In this document: piece after piece, positions 33,780-41,543 of the stretch
How positions within the stretch are numbered: the first letter of the stretch is position 1
Layout of the letters: the number at the start of each line of letters is the position of its first letter
DNA from: Microvirga soli
GTDB lineage: Bacteria > Pseudomonadota > Alphaproteobacteria > Rhizobiales > Beijerinckiaceae
Direction: 5' to 3'
Assembly (NCBI RefSeq): GCF_016734765.1
Contig: NZ_JAERQE010000002.1
Coordinates: 347,723 to 411,722 of the forward strand
Length of the DNA stretch: 64,000 nt
Position numbers and translations under genes: made by a program
Notes under the pieces: generated by a model
Told to the model about the DNA's origin: nothing
Databases searched by the model: none
What the model saw: the letters and a program-made list of their open reading frames with translations, nothing else

Positions 33780-34178
33780 ATGAGTGCTGCATCCGTTACG
33801 GTTCTTCCACGCCGGACCCCACCGACCATCCTTGTTGTCGAAGGGGATGTCCGGATCCGGTATCGCGTCAGCGACGAGCTGCGGGCCTGGGGATTCAAGG
33901 TGCTGGAGGCCGGCTCCGCACCGGAGGCCCTGACCGTGCTCGATGCGGTTCCGGTCGATCTTCTGGTCCTGGCGCTCGACCTGCCGGTGGCCGGCAGCGG
34001 CTGGGACGTGGTTCGTCACATGCGCGAGAGGCCCGCGCCGACGAAGATGATCGTCACGTCCGGGGAGACGGATCCGCCGGACAGCCTTGAGCCGTTCGTC
34101 CGCAAGCCCTACCAGGCCGCCGAGGTCGCGGCCCTTGCCGCGCAGAGCCTGAACTGGCCGCATCCTCCACAAGCTTGA
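33780..34178 (+). CDS. Degenerate single-domain receiver (receiver 2)
   Basis: The protein has the receiver fold at 132 residues. Aligned without gaps to receiver 3, the phospho-accepting Asp is replaced by Ala65 (LVLALDLP against IVFSDVEMP). The acidic pair ED is changed to EG. Ser in VTSGE and Lys in VRKPY remain. It therefore probably cannot be phosphorylated at the usual site and may act as a phosphorylation-independent partner. I start at the ATG at 33780; an upstream TTG at 33759 is in frame. Confidence 0.8.
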   Translation: MSAASVTVLPRRTPPTILVVEGDVRIRYRVSDELRAWGFKVLEAGSAPEALTVLDAVPVDLLVLALDLPVAGSGWDVVRHMRERPAPTKMIVTSGETDPPDSLEPFVRKPYQAAEVAALAAQSLNWPHPPQA

Positions 34179-34217
34179 CCGCAGGAACAAAGGCAAAAGC
34201 TCGGCGGTTAGCTTCGC

Positions 34218-34640
34218 GTGAGCACGTCATCGACCCATATCTCGGCCGAGGCCGACACCCCCCTCCAGACCGTTCTCGTCGTCGAGGATGAGGTTCTGGT
34301 CCGTCTCGTGGTTGCCGAGTACCTGCGCGAATGCGGCTACCGGGTCCATGAGGCCGTCAGCGCCGAGGAGGCGCTCCTCATCCTTCAGGCTCCCGAAGTG
34401 TCCGTCGACATCGTGTTCAGCGACGTCGAGATGCCGGGAGAGATGGATGGCTTCGGGCTCGCCCGCTGGGTCCGGTCCAACTTGCCCGAGACCCAGGTGA
34501 TCCTCACCTCTGGGGCAGAGCGGTCGGCCGACATCGCCGGAACCCTCTGCGAAGCCGGTCCCCTGATGAAAAAGCCCTACCACACGCAGGAGGTGGTGGA
34601 CCGGATCAAGCAGCTGAAGGCCACGGCAAAGCGCTTCTAG
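34218..34640 (+). CDS. Single-domain response regulator (receiver 3, GTG start)
   Basis: This 140-residue receiver has the complete active site: VEDE, phospho-Asp in VFSDVEMPGEMDG, Ser in LTSGAE, and Lys in MKKPY. There is no output domain. It begins with GTG at 34218, 39 bases after receiver 2. The sequence is close in style to receivers 1 and 4, so the set arose probably by duplication. The output partner is unknown. Confidence 0.85.
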   Translation: MSTSSTHISAEADTPLQTVLVVEDEVLVRLVVAEYLRECGYRVHEAVSAEEALLILQAPEVSVDIVFSDVEMPGEMDGFGLARWVRSNLPETQVILTSGAERSADIAGTLCEAGPLMKKPYHTQEVVDRIKQLKATAKRF

Positions 34641-34732
34641 AGCCTCGTGCGGACCCAACGAGCTGCTGCGCCGCAGAATCACGGCTGCTTGACGATTGGG
34701 AACCGGATAAAATCTTTGCCGTTTTATGCTGG

Positions 34733-35140
34733 ATGAAACCGCACCGCCGCATCGTGAAGCAGCCTGTTGTCCTGCTGGTGGAGGACGAACCCCTGGTTCG
34801 CCTGACCCAGGTCGACATCCTGAAGGAATCCGAGTTCTGGGTCGTCGAGGCCCAGGACGCCGATGAGGCGTTCGAGCTCCTGAAAACACGGCCGGAGATC
34901 GACGCCATCCTGACCGACGTCAACATGCCGGGTTCCATGGACGGCTTCGAGTTCGCCCGGCTGGTGCGGCAGGGCTGGCCGGAGGTGGCCGTCCTGGTGA
35001 TTTCCGGCAAGACCGGCCCCGGACCGGGGGACCTGCCGCCCAACGCCATGTTCCTGCACAAGCCCATCATGCCCGATGACCTGATTGCGGCCCTGCAGGA
35101 GGTGATGGCCCGGCGGCCTCAGAACAGCGACGCTACCTGA
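34733..35140 (+). CDS. Single-domain response regulator (receiver 4)
   Basis: This 135-residue stand-alone receiver has VEDEP, phospho-Asp in ILTDVNMPGSMDG, Ser in VISGKT and Lys in LHKPI, so its active site is complete. The ATG at 34733 has no strong Shine-Dalgarno sequence. A 6-bp inverted repeat (ATAAAA/TTTTAT) lies just upstream of it. It ends the run of receivers. Confidence 0.85.
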   Translation: MKPHRRIVKQPVVLLVEDEPLVRLTQVDILKESEFWVVEAQDADEAFELLKTRPEIDAILTDVNMPGSMDGFEFARLVRQGWPEVAVLVISGKTGPGPGDLPPNAMFLHKPIMPDDLIAALQEVMARRPQNSDAT

Positions 35141-35218
35141 CAGGCTCCGCAGAGCCCGAACCTGCCGGGCCAGCCTGCTCTTGCCGCCCGGCCAAGGCCT
35201 GCCTATAACTTGCGCCCG

Positions 35219-35242
35219 ACGCCTCACCGGGAGGCGTTCTTT
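35219..35242 (+). terminator. Hairpin with T-rich tail before the ABC-F gene
   Basis: ACGCCTC and GAGGCGT form a 7-bp stem around ACCGG, followed by TCTTTC. It lies 79 bases after receiver 4 and about 80 bases before the ABC-F start. A TATAAC -10-like sequence lies just upstream of it (about 35203-35208). It could terminate the receiver transcript or act as a leader attenuator of the ABC-F gene. Confidence 0.5.
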
Positions 35243-35319
35243 CGACAGGATGCGCGCAGACATGGATTTCCACCCGACAGCAACGCCGCTTTGCCTTGCC
35301 ACCGGGACCATCCATCGCC

Positions 35320-36912
35320 ATGCCTGCTTCGATCACTCTTTCCAGTCTCTCCTGGGCCACGCCTGACGGCCGCTCCCTTCTTTCCGATCTCGACCTGAGC
35401 TTCGGCCCTGAACGGGCGGGACTCGTCGGCCGCAATGGTGTCGGCAAGTCCACGCTTCTCCGCTTGGTCGCCGGCGAGCTGCGCCCGCATGCCGGTAGCG
35501 TCGCCGTCAACGGCACTCTCGGTACCTTACGCCAGTCGGTTCAGGTCGATCGGGCCGAGACCATCGCCAGCCTGTTCGGAGCCACGGATGCGCTCGCGCT
35601 CCTGCGCCGCGCCGAGAACGGCGAGGCCACGGCCGAGGAGCTTGCGGATGCGGACTGGACCCTGGAGCCGCGCATGGAATCCGCTCTCGCCCAGGTCGAG
35701 CTGGATGCACGGCCGGACACGCCTCTGGCAACTCTATCGGGCGGGCAAGCCACACGCGTCCGCCTCGCCGCGCTCGCCTTCTCGGAGCCTGACTTCCTGC
35801 TCCTCGATGAGCCGACCAACAATCTCGACCGCGAAGGGCGCGCGGCAGTGATCGACCTTCTGAGCCGGTGGCGCGGTGGCGCCATCGTGGTCAGCCATGA
35901 CCGGGAACTGCTCGAGACCATGGACGCCATCGTGGAGCTGACCACGCTCGGCGCCACGCGTTACGGCGGCAACTGGAGCCGTTACCGCGAGCGCAAGGCG
36001 CTGGAACTCGCGGCGGTTCGGCACGACCTGGCGGATGCGCAGAAGCGTGTGGCCGAGATCGAGCGGAAAACGCAGGCAGTCGCTGAGCGCAAAGCGCGCA
36101 AGGATGGCGCCGGCCAGAGAAAGCGCGCCAAGGGTGACATGCCGCGCATTCTCATGAATGCGCGAAAAGACCGGAGCGAGGACACGGGCGGCGACAACGC
36201 GCGCCTTGCCGAGCGGCGCCGCGCGCAGGCTCTCGACCATGCGGCACTGGCGCGCGAGCGCATCGAGATCCTGCAGCCGTTCTCGGTGGTTCTGCCGCCA
36301 ACGCATCTGCCGGCCGGCAAGATGGTTCTGTCAGTCGAGGGCGCAAGCGTCGGCCATGCGCCGGAGCGGCCGATCCTGCGTGACCTCTCGGTCTCGATCA
36401 CTGGACCGGAGCGAGTTGCCATCGTCGGGCCGAACGGCTCCGGCAAGACCACGCTGCTCGCGCTCGTCACAGGTCAGCTGCAACCTTGGAGCGGGAGCGT
36501 GCGGATCTTCACCGATTTCGCTTTGTTCGACCAGCGGGTGAGCCTGCTCGATCCCACAATCTCGATCCGTGACAACTTCAGGCGCATCAATCCGGCGGCT
36601 GACGAGAATGCCTGCCGGGCCGCGCTCGCGCGCTTCATGTTCCGGGCCGATGCCGCATTGCAGCTCGTCTCCACGTTGAGCGGCGGGCAATTGCTGCGGG
36701 CGGGGCTCGCCTGCGTGTTGGGTGGGCCGCAGCCGCCCGCGCTCCTGATGCTCGACGAGCCGACGAACCATCTCGACATCGATTCCATCGAGGCCGTCGA
36801 GGCGGGACTGCGGGCCTATGACGGCGCGTTGCTGATCGTCAGCCACGACGAAGCCTTCCTGGAGGCCATCGGCATCACGCGCCGGCTTGACCTCTCAAGG
36901 TGGCGGGCGTGA
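35320..36912 (+). CDS. ABC-F family ATPase
   Basis: ABC-F proteins are soluble, ribosome-acting tandem ATPases. The 530 residues hold two nucleotide-binding domains and no membrane helices. The first has Walker A GRNGVGKST, signature LSGGQATRV and Walker B LLLDEPTNNLD. The second has GPNGSGKTT, LSGGQLLRA and LMLDEPTNHLD. The linker between them is a basic helical stretch (about residues 215-300) with many Arg and Lys. The start ATG at 35320 fits the family better than an upstream TTG at 35296. Whether it gives antibiotic protection or acts in translation cannot be told from sequence. Confidence 0.9.
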   Translation: MPASITLSSLSWATPDGRSLLSDLDLSFGPERAGLVGRNGVGKSTLLRLVAGELRPHAGSVAVNGTLGTLRQSVQVDRAETIASLFGATDALALLRRAENGEATAEELADADWTLEPRMESALAQVELDARPDTPLATLSGGQATRVRLAALAFSEPDFLLLDEPTNNLDREGRAAVIDLLSRWRGGAIVVSHDRELLETMDAIVELTTLGATRYGGNWSRYRERKALELAAVRHDLADAQKRVAEIERKTQAVAERKARKDGAGQRKRAKGDMPRILMNARKDRSEDTGGDNARLAERRRAQALDHAALARERIEILQPFSVVLPPTHLPAGKMVLSVEGASVGHAPERPILRDLSVSITGPERVAIVGPNGSGKTTLLALVTGQLQPWSGSVRIFTDFALFDQRVSLLDPTISIRDNFRRINPAADENACRAALARFMFRADAALQLVSTLSGGQLLRAGLACVLGGPQPPALLMLDEPTNHLDIDSIEAVEAGLRAYDGALLIVSHDEAFLEAIGITRRLDLSRWRA

Positions 36913-36913
36913 G

Positions 36914-39900
36914 TTACGCGTGAGCGGCTTCGCGCGGACGGGTGTCGATCACCTCAGGCTGCTCCGCCACGCGTGACCACAGGCGCTCTACCTCCGCCTG
37001 CACCTTGTGGAGAGCCGCCTCCTTCACGGGGCCATAGCCGCGGATATCCATGGGCGCCTTGGCGATTGCCACGAGGTCAGGCAAGCGCTGCGCGTCGAGC
37101 CGTTCCAGGATGCGCTCGACTTGGGCCTCGTACCACCCGATCAGCGCCCGTTCCATGCGCCGTTCGGCCGTGTAGCCGAAGATGTCGAAGGGTGTGCCGC
37201 GAACGATCTTCATCCTGGCCAGCACCCGCATGGGCGTCTGAATCCAGGAGCCGAAGGAACGCTTCTTCGGGCGTCCGCGCGCATCGCGCTTGGAAGACAG
37301 AAGCGGCGGCGCCATGTGGTACTTCACCGTGAAGTCGCCGTCGAATTCCTGCTGCAGCTTGTCGAGGAAGCCGGTCTCCATATGCAGGCGCGCGACCTCG
37401 TACTCGTCCTTGTAGGCCATGAGCTTGAACAGTGAGCGCGCCACCGCGTCGGTGAGCGCCTCGGAGGCGAGCGCGCCTTCAGCCTTGCGCACCCGCGACA
37501 CCATCATCTCATAGCGGCCCGCGTAGAGCGCATCCTGGTAGGCGGTGAGGAAGGCGACCCGCCGGGCGATCACCTGATCGAGGGTCTCAGGCTCCTCCGG
37601 CTTGTCGTTCGCGATCTCATGCACAACCGCCGGATCAGCGCTGAGCAAGCGACCCCAGGCGAAGGCCTGGCGGTTGCGCTCGACCGCAACGCCGTTGAGT
37701 TCGATGGCGCGCGACAACGCCTCGAACGAGACCGGCACGAGCCCCTGCTGCCAGGCAAAACCCAGCATCATCACGTTGGCAAAAACCGTATCGCCGAGCA
37801 GCGTCTCGGCGAGCGCATTGGCATTGACCGTCGCCATGTTGCCCGCGCCGATGACGCGCTCGATGGCGCGCAGGCGCGTGCGGCTGGCGAGATCCGCATC
37901 GCGGAAGCGCACCACGTCGCCGGTGGGCATTTCGGCGGTGTTCATCACGGCGCGCGTGCCATGCCGGTAGGTGCCGGAGGCCTTGGGCGAGGAGCTGACG
38001 ACGAGATCGCAGCCGATGAGCGCGTCGGCGGCGCCCTGGTCGATGCGCACCTGGTTCAGCTCGCCGGGGTTGGTGGCGATGCGCAGATAGCTCAACACCG
38101 GCCCGAACTTTTGGGCGAAGCCTGTGAAGTCGAGCACGGACACACCGCGGCCTTCGAGATGCGCCGCCATGCTGATGAGGGCGCCAATAGTCACGACACC
38201 CGTGCCACCGACGCCGGTGACGAGCAGGTCGAACGGCTTGTCGAGAACCGGCAGGGCAGGGGACGGCAGCGCCATGGCCCGCGCAGCAGCGTCGAAGGTC
38301 GACGTGCTCTTCGCTTTGCGCGTGGCACCTTCCACCGTGACGAAGCTGGGACAGAAGCCGTCCAGGCAGGAGAAATCCTTGTTGCAGGTGGAGAGGTTGA
38401 TCTTGCGCTTGCGACCGAAGGGCGTTTCCTTCGGCTCCACGCTGAGGCAGTTGGACGCCACCGAGCAGTCGCCGCAGCCTTCGCAGACGAGATCGTTGAT
38501 ATAGGCGAAGCGCTTGGGATCCTCCATCTGGCCGCGCTTGCGGCGACGGCGCTTCTCAGTAGCGCAGGTCTGCTCGTAGATCAGCACCGTGACGCCGGAA
38601 ATCTCGCGCAGCTCCCGCTGCACGGCATCGAGATCTTCGCGGTGATTGATCGTCACACCCTTGGGCAGATCCGCCGGCACGAATTTGTCGGGATCGTCCG
38701 ACACGAGCGCGATGCGCTCGACGCCTTCCGCCCGAACGCTGTGGGCGATGGCATAGACGCTGATCGGACCGTCCACAGGCTGGCCGCCGGTCATGGCGAC
38801 CGCGTCGTTGAACAGGATCTTGTAGGTGATGTTGGCGCCCGCCGCCATGGCCTGCCGGATCGCCATGGAACCGGAATGATAATAGGTGCCTTCGCCGAGA
38901 TTCTGGAAGATGTGGCCCTGGCCTGTGAACTTCGATGAGGCCGCCCAGTTCACGCCTTCGCCGCCCATCTGGATCAGCGACGAGGTCTCCCGGTCCATCC
39001 AGCTCGCCATGAAGTGGCAGCCGATCCCGGCGAGGGCCTTGGAGCCTTCCGGCACCTTGGTCGAGGTGTTGTGCGGACAGCCGGAGCAGAAATAGGGCGT
39101 GCGCGTTGCGCCCGGTACCGCGATCACGCGCTCCGCGTCGGGGGTGAGGGCGGCGACGTGCTGCGCGAGGTCGAGATCGGGGAAGATCGGGTCGAGGCGC
39201 TTCGCCAGAACGCCGGCGAGGAAGCGCGGCGTGAGCTCTCCCGTCCAGGGGATGAGGCGCTCACCGGTCTCGTCGTGCTTGCCGACCATCCGCTCGGGCT
39301 TCGAGCCCGGGTAGTCGTAGAAATATTCCTTGAACTGGCTTTCGATGATGCCGCGCTTTTCCTCGACCACGAGGATCTCGCGCTTGCCCTTCACGAATTC
39401 CATGGCGTCGTGCAGCGGCAGCGGCCACACCATGCCGACCTTGTAGATGTCGATGCCATGCTGACGGCAGGCGGCCTCGTCGAGGCCGATGAGGCGCAGG
39501 GCCTCCATGAGATCGAGATGGGCCTTGCCGGTGGTAACGATGCCATAGGAGGCATCTGGAATGTCGTAGATCCGCCGGTCGATGGGGTTCGCCTTGGCGA
39601 AGGCATAAACGGCGTGCTTCTTCGCCTCCATGCGCTCCTCGATCTGCGGCCCCGGCAGATCAGGCCAGCGGTAATGCAGGCCGCCCGGAGGCGGGGTGAA
39701 ATCGGGCTCAACAAACTGGCGCGGCGGATGCAACTCCACAGATGTGCCGGATTCCACGATCTCCGACACGGCCTTGAAGCCAACCCACATGCCGGAGAAG
39801 CGGCTCAGCGCATAGCCGTACTCGCCGAACTCGAGATACTCGGCGACGCTCGCGGGATGCAGCGTGGGCATGAACCAGCTCATGAACGCCACATCGGATT

Positions 39901-40384
39901 GATGCGGCATCGACGAGGACACGCAGCCATGGTCGTCGCCTGCCACCACCAGCACGCCGCCATGGGGCGAAGAGCCATAGGCATTACCGTGCTTGAGCGC
40001 ATCGCCCGATCGGTCGACGCCGGGACCCTTGCCGTACCAGAGCCCGAACACACCCTCGACCTGCCGGTTGGGGTCGGTCTCCACCTGCTGCGAGCCGAGA
40101 ACGGCGGTGGCCGCGAGGTCCTCGTTGACGGCGGGCAGGAACTCGATCCGATGTTCCTTCAGCTGCTCCTTCACCCGCCAGAACTCGAGATCGACGCCGC
40201 CGAGCGGCGAACCGCGGTAGCCCGCCACGAAGCCCGCCGTATTGAGGCCGGCCGCTTGGTCGCGTTTGGCTTGATCGAGCACGATGCGGATGATGGCCTG
40301 CGTGCCGGTGAGGAACGCCCGGCCGGTCTCGCGGGCATAGCGGTCGGAGAGCCGGTAATCGTCAAGGGACGGAACGCTTGTCAT
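36914..40384 (-). CDS. Fused indolepyruvate ferredoxin oxidoreductase
   Basis: The enzyme oxidatively decarboxylates aryl-pyruvates (or related 2-oxo acids) to acyl-CoA using thiamine diphosphate. The 1156-residue chain fuses the IorA-type TPP domains (TGTQAIIRIVL, GYRGSPLGG, then the GCPHNTSTKVPEG segment), a ferredoxin-like cluster site (CEGCGDCSVASNC near residue 631), and the IorB/gamma domain (VTGVGGTGVVTIGALI near residue 720). Next to a phenylacetate locus, a role in making phenylacetyl-CoA or indoleacetyl-CoA from aromatic amino acids is an attractive inference. It is divergent from an Lrp/AsnC regulator gene. Confidence 0.93.
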   Translation of the reverse strand: MTSVPSLDDYRLSDRYARETGRAFLTGTQAIIRIVLDQAKRDQAAGLNTAGFVAGYRGSPLGGVDLEFWRVKEQLKEHRIEFLPAVNEDLAATAVLGSQQVETDPNRQVEGVFGLWYGKGPGVDRSGDALKHGNAYGSSPHGGVLVVAGDDHGCVSSSMPHQSDVAFMSWFMPTLHPASVAEYLEFGEYGYALSRFSGMWVGFKAVSEIVESGTSVELHPPRQFVEPDFTPPPGGLHYRWPDLPGPQIEERMEAKKHAVYAFAKANPIDRRIYDIPDASYGIVTTGKAHLDLMEALRLIGLDEAACRQHGIDIYKVGMVWPLPLHDAMEFVKGKREILVVEEKRGIIESQFKEYFYDYPGSKPERMVGKHDETGERLIPWTGELTPRFLAGVLAKRLDPIFPDLDLAQHVAALTPDAERVIAVPGATRTPYFCSGCPHNTSTKVPEGSKALAGIGCHFMASWMDRETSSLIQMGGEGVNWAASSKFTGQGHIFQNLGEGTYYHSGSMAIRQAMAAGANITYKILFNDAVAMTGGQPVDGPISVYAIAHSVRAEGVERIALVSDDPDKFVPADLPKGVTINHREDLDAVQRELREISGVTVLIYEQTCATEKRRRRKRGQMEDPKRFAYINDLVCEGCGDCSVASNCLSVEPKETPFGRKRKINLSTCNKDFSCLDGFCPSFVTVEGATRKAKSTSTFDAAARAMALPSPALPVLDKPFDLLVTGVGGTGVVTIGALISMAAHLEGRGVSVLDFTGFAQKFGPVLSYLRIATNPGELNQVRIDQGAADALIGCDLVVSSSPKASGTYRHGTRAVMNTAEMPTGDVVRFRDADLASRTRLRAIERVIGAGNMATVNANALAETLLGDTVFANVMMLGFAWQQGLVPVSFEALSRAIELNGVAVERNRQAFAWGRLLSADPAVVHEIANDKPEEPETLDQVIARRVAFLTAYQDALYAGRYEMMVSRVRKAEGALASEALTDAVARSLFKLMAYKDEYEVARLHMETGFLDKLQQEFDGDFTVKYHMAPPLLSSKRDARGRPKKRSFGSWIQTPMRVLARMKIVRGTPFDIFGYTAERRMERALIGWYEAQVERILERLDAQRLPDLVAIAKAPMDIRGYGPVKEAALHKVQAEVERLWSRVAEQPEVIDTRPREAAHA

Positions 40385-40542
40385 CAGCCTGATCCCAAGG
40401 AGAGAGCCATGTTCTGGCTAACTATGGTAGTTCCGAACGGCTGGTAGGTGCTTCCTCTTTGTTCCTCCTTGGGCCTCCTTTGTGGTAGATGTTTCGGATC
40501 TTGGCGCTATATCTGGTAAAAAATACCGGACGGGAGGGCGCC
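40385..40542. promoter_or_regulatory. Divergent control region of the oxidoreductase and Lrp genes
   Basis: The 158-base gap holds several GGTAG/GGTAA units (at about 40428, 40444, 40483 and 40515) and an inverted repeat GGTA-AAAAA-TACC (40515-40527) shortly before the Lrp gene. Repeated AT-rich half-sites like these suit an Lrp-type regulator, which would control both genes. GGGAGGG precedes the Lrp ATG. Confidence 0.4.
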
Positions 40543-40998
40543 ATGCTGGAGAAGCAGGACGAGCACATCCTGGTGCAGCTTCAGAAGGAGGGTCGCACCA
40601 CTAACCAGCAACTGGCCGAGGACGTGGGCATGTCCACCTCCGCCTGCTGGCGTCGCGTCCGCGTGCTCGAAGAGGCCGGCGTGATCGTCGGCTACTCGGC
40701 CCTCGTGGATCGGGAAAAGGCGGGGTTCACCACATCGGCGATCCTGCACGTCTCGCTGGAACGGCATGACGCCAAATTCGTCGACGAATTTGTTTCACGT
40801 GTAACAGCGCGCGCGGAAGTTCTGGAATGCTTCGCCACGACGGGGGATGCCGATTACCACCTGCGCGTCGTGGTGCGGGACATGAAGGCCTACAACGCGT
40901 TCCTCGACGAGTTCATGTTCCGGCTGCCCGGCATCCGGCATGTGCGTACCAACGTGATCCTGAAGGAGATCAAGACCAGCGTGGCGCTGCCGTTCTGA
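40543..40998 (+). CDS. Lrp/AsnC family transcriptional regulator
   Basis: The 151-residue protein has an N-terminal winged helix-turn-helix (DEHILVQLQKEGRTTNQQLAEDVGMSTSACWRRVRVLEEAGVI, about 40558-40685) and a C-terminal RAM effector domain (VLECFATTGDADYHLRVVVRDM). The ATG at 40543 follows GGGAGGG; an upstream ATG at 40489 is weaker. Its divergent placement suggests that it controls the indolepyruvate oxidoreductase in response to an amino acid or aryl-pyruvate. Confidence 0.92.
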   Translation: MLEKQDEHILVQLQKEGRTTNQQLAEDVGMSTSACWRRVRVLEEAGVIVGYSALVDREKAGFTTSAILHVSLERHDAKFVDEFVSRVTARAEVLECFATTGDADYHLRVVVRDMKAYNAFLDEFMFRLPGIRHVRTNVILKEIKTSVALPF

Positions 40999-41010
40999 GA
41001 TGCATCTGGT

Positions 41011-41436
41011 TTACTTGCTCTCGGGCAGCAGCGCGTAGGCGAGCTGCGCGATGGCGACGGGGCGATCGTCGCCCACGGTCGTGAGCGTCACGCTGCCGAA
41101 GGCCATGGTTCGCCCGAGCCGCACGACCTTCGCGTCCGCCAGCACATCGATCTTCGCGGCAGGGCGGAGGAAATGCATGGTCTGATCCACCGTTGTCATG
41201 GGGCGGTACGCACCTCCGGAGGAGGAGACGGCAAACACCATGGCGGTGTCGGCCAAGCTCATGAGTGCCTGCCCGCAGATCACGCCATTGTCGCGACACA
41301 GCCTCTCCGAAAACGGCATGCGCAGAACCGCACCCTCGGCGCTGAGGCTCTCGATGGAAAGGTCGAGAGCCTGAATCCAGGGCGCGAAGACGTCCCTGAG
41401 CATCCGCTCCGCAGTCGCTTGATCGAATGTGGCCAT
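41011..41436 (-). CDS. Hotdog-fold thioesterase, PaaI-like
   Basis: The 141-residue protein is a hotdog thioesterase, with VICGQALMSLADTAMVFAVSSSGG at its centre and a final strand VAIAQLAYALLP. The glycine-rich HGG of classical PaaI (present in the paralogue at 51379) is replaced by CGQ, so it is a more distant relative. The ATG at 41436 follows GGGGGAG; a TTG four codons upstream overlaps that site. It is convergent with the Lrp gene and lies 107 bases after paaZ on the same strand. It probably hydrolyses an acyl-CoA. Confidence 0.8.
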   Translation of the reverse strand: MATFDQATAERMLRDVFAPWIQALDLSIESLSAEGAVLRMPFSERLCRDNGVICGQALMSLADTAMVFAVSSSGGAYRPMTTVDQTMHFLRPAAKIDVLADAKVVRLGRTMAFGSVTLTTVGDDRPVAIAQLAYALLPESK

Positions 41437-41543
41437 TGGCTCCCCCAAACATTCTTCTTCTGATATCCGCTGCCAGCCGTGGCGAAGCGGCGGATACCAG
41501 TCTTATCTCAAAGCAACTGGCATGTGCTGCCAATGATCTTCCA

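Noticed and set aside
36973..40447. Long open frames antisense to the indolepyruvate oxidoreductase gene (for example 39014-40447)
   Set aside because: GC-rich third positions create long antisense frames. The products are His/Arg/Ala-rich with no family pattern, while the minus-strand enzyme is unmistakable.
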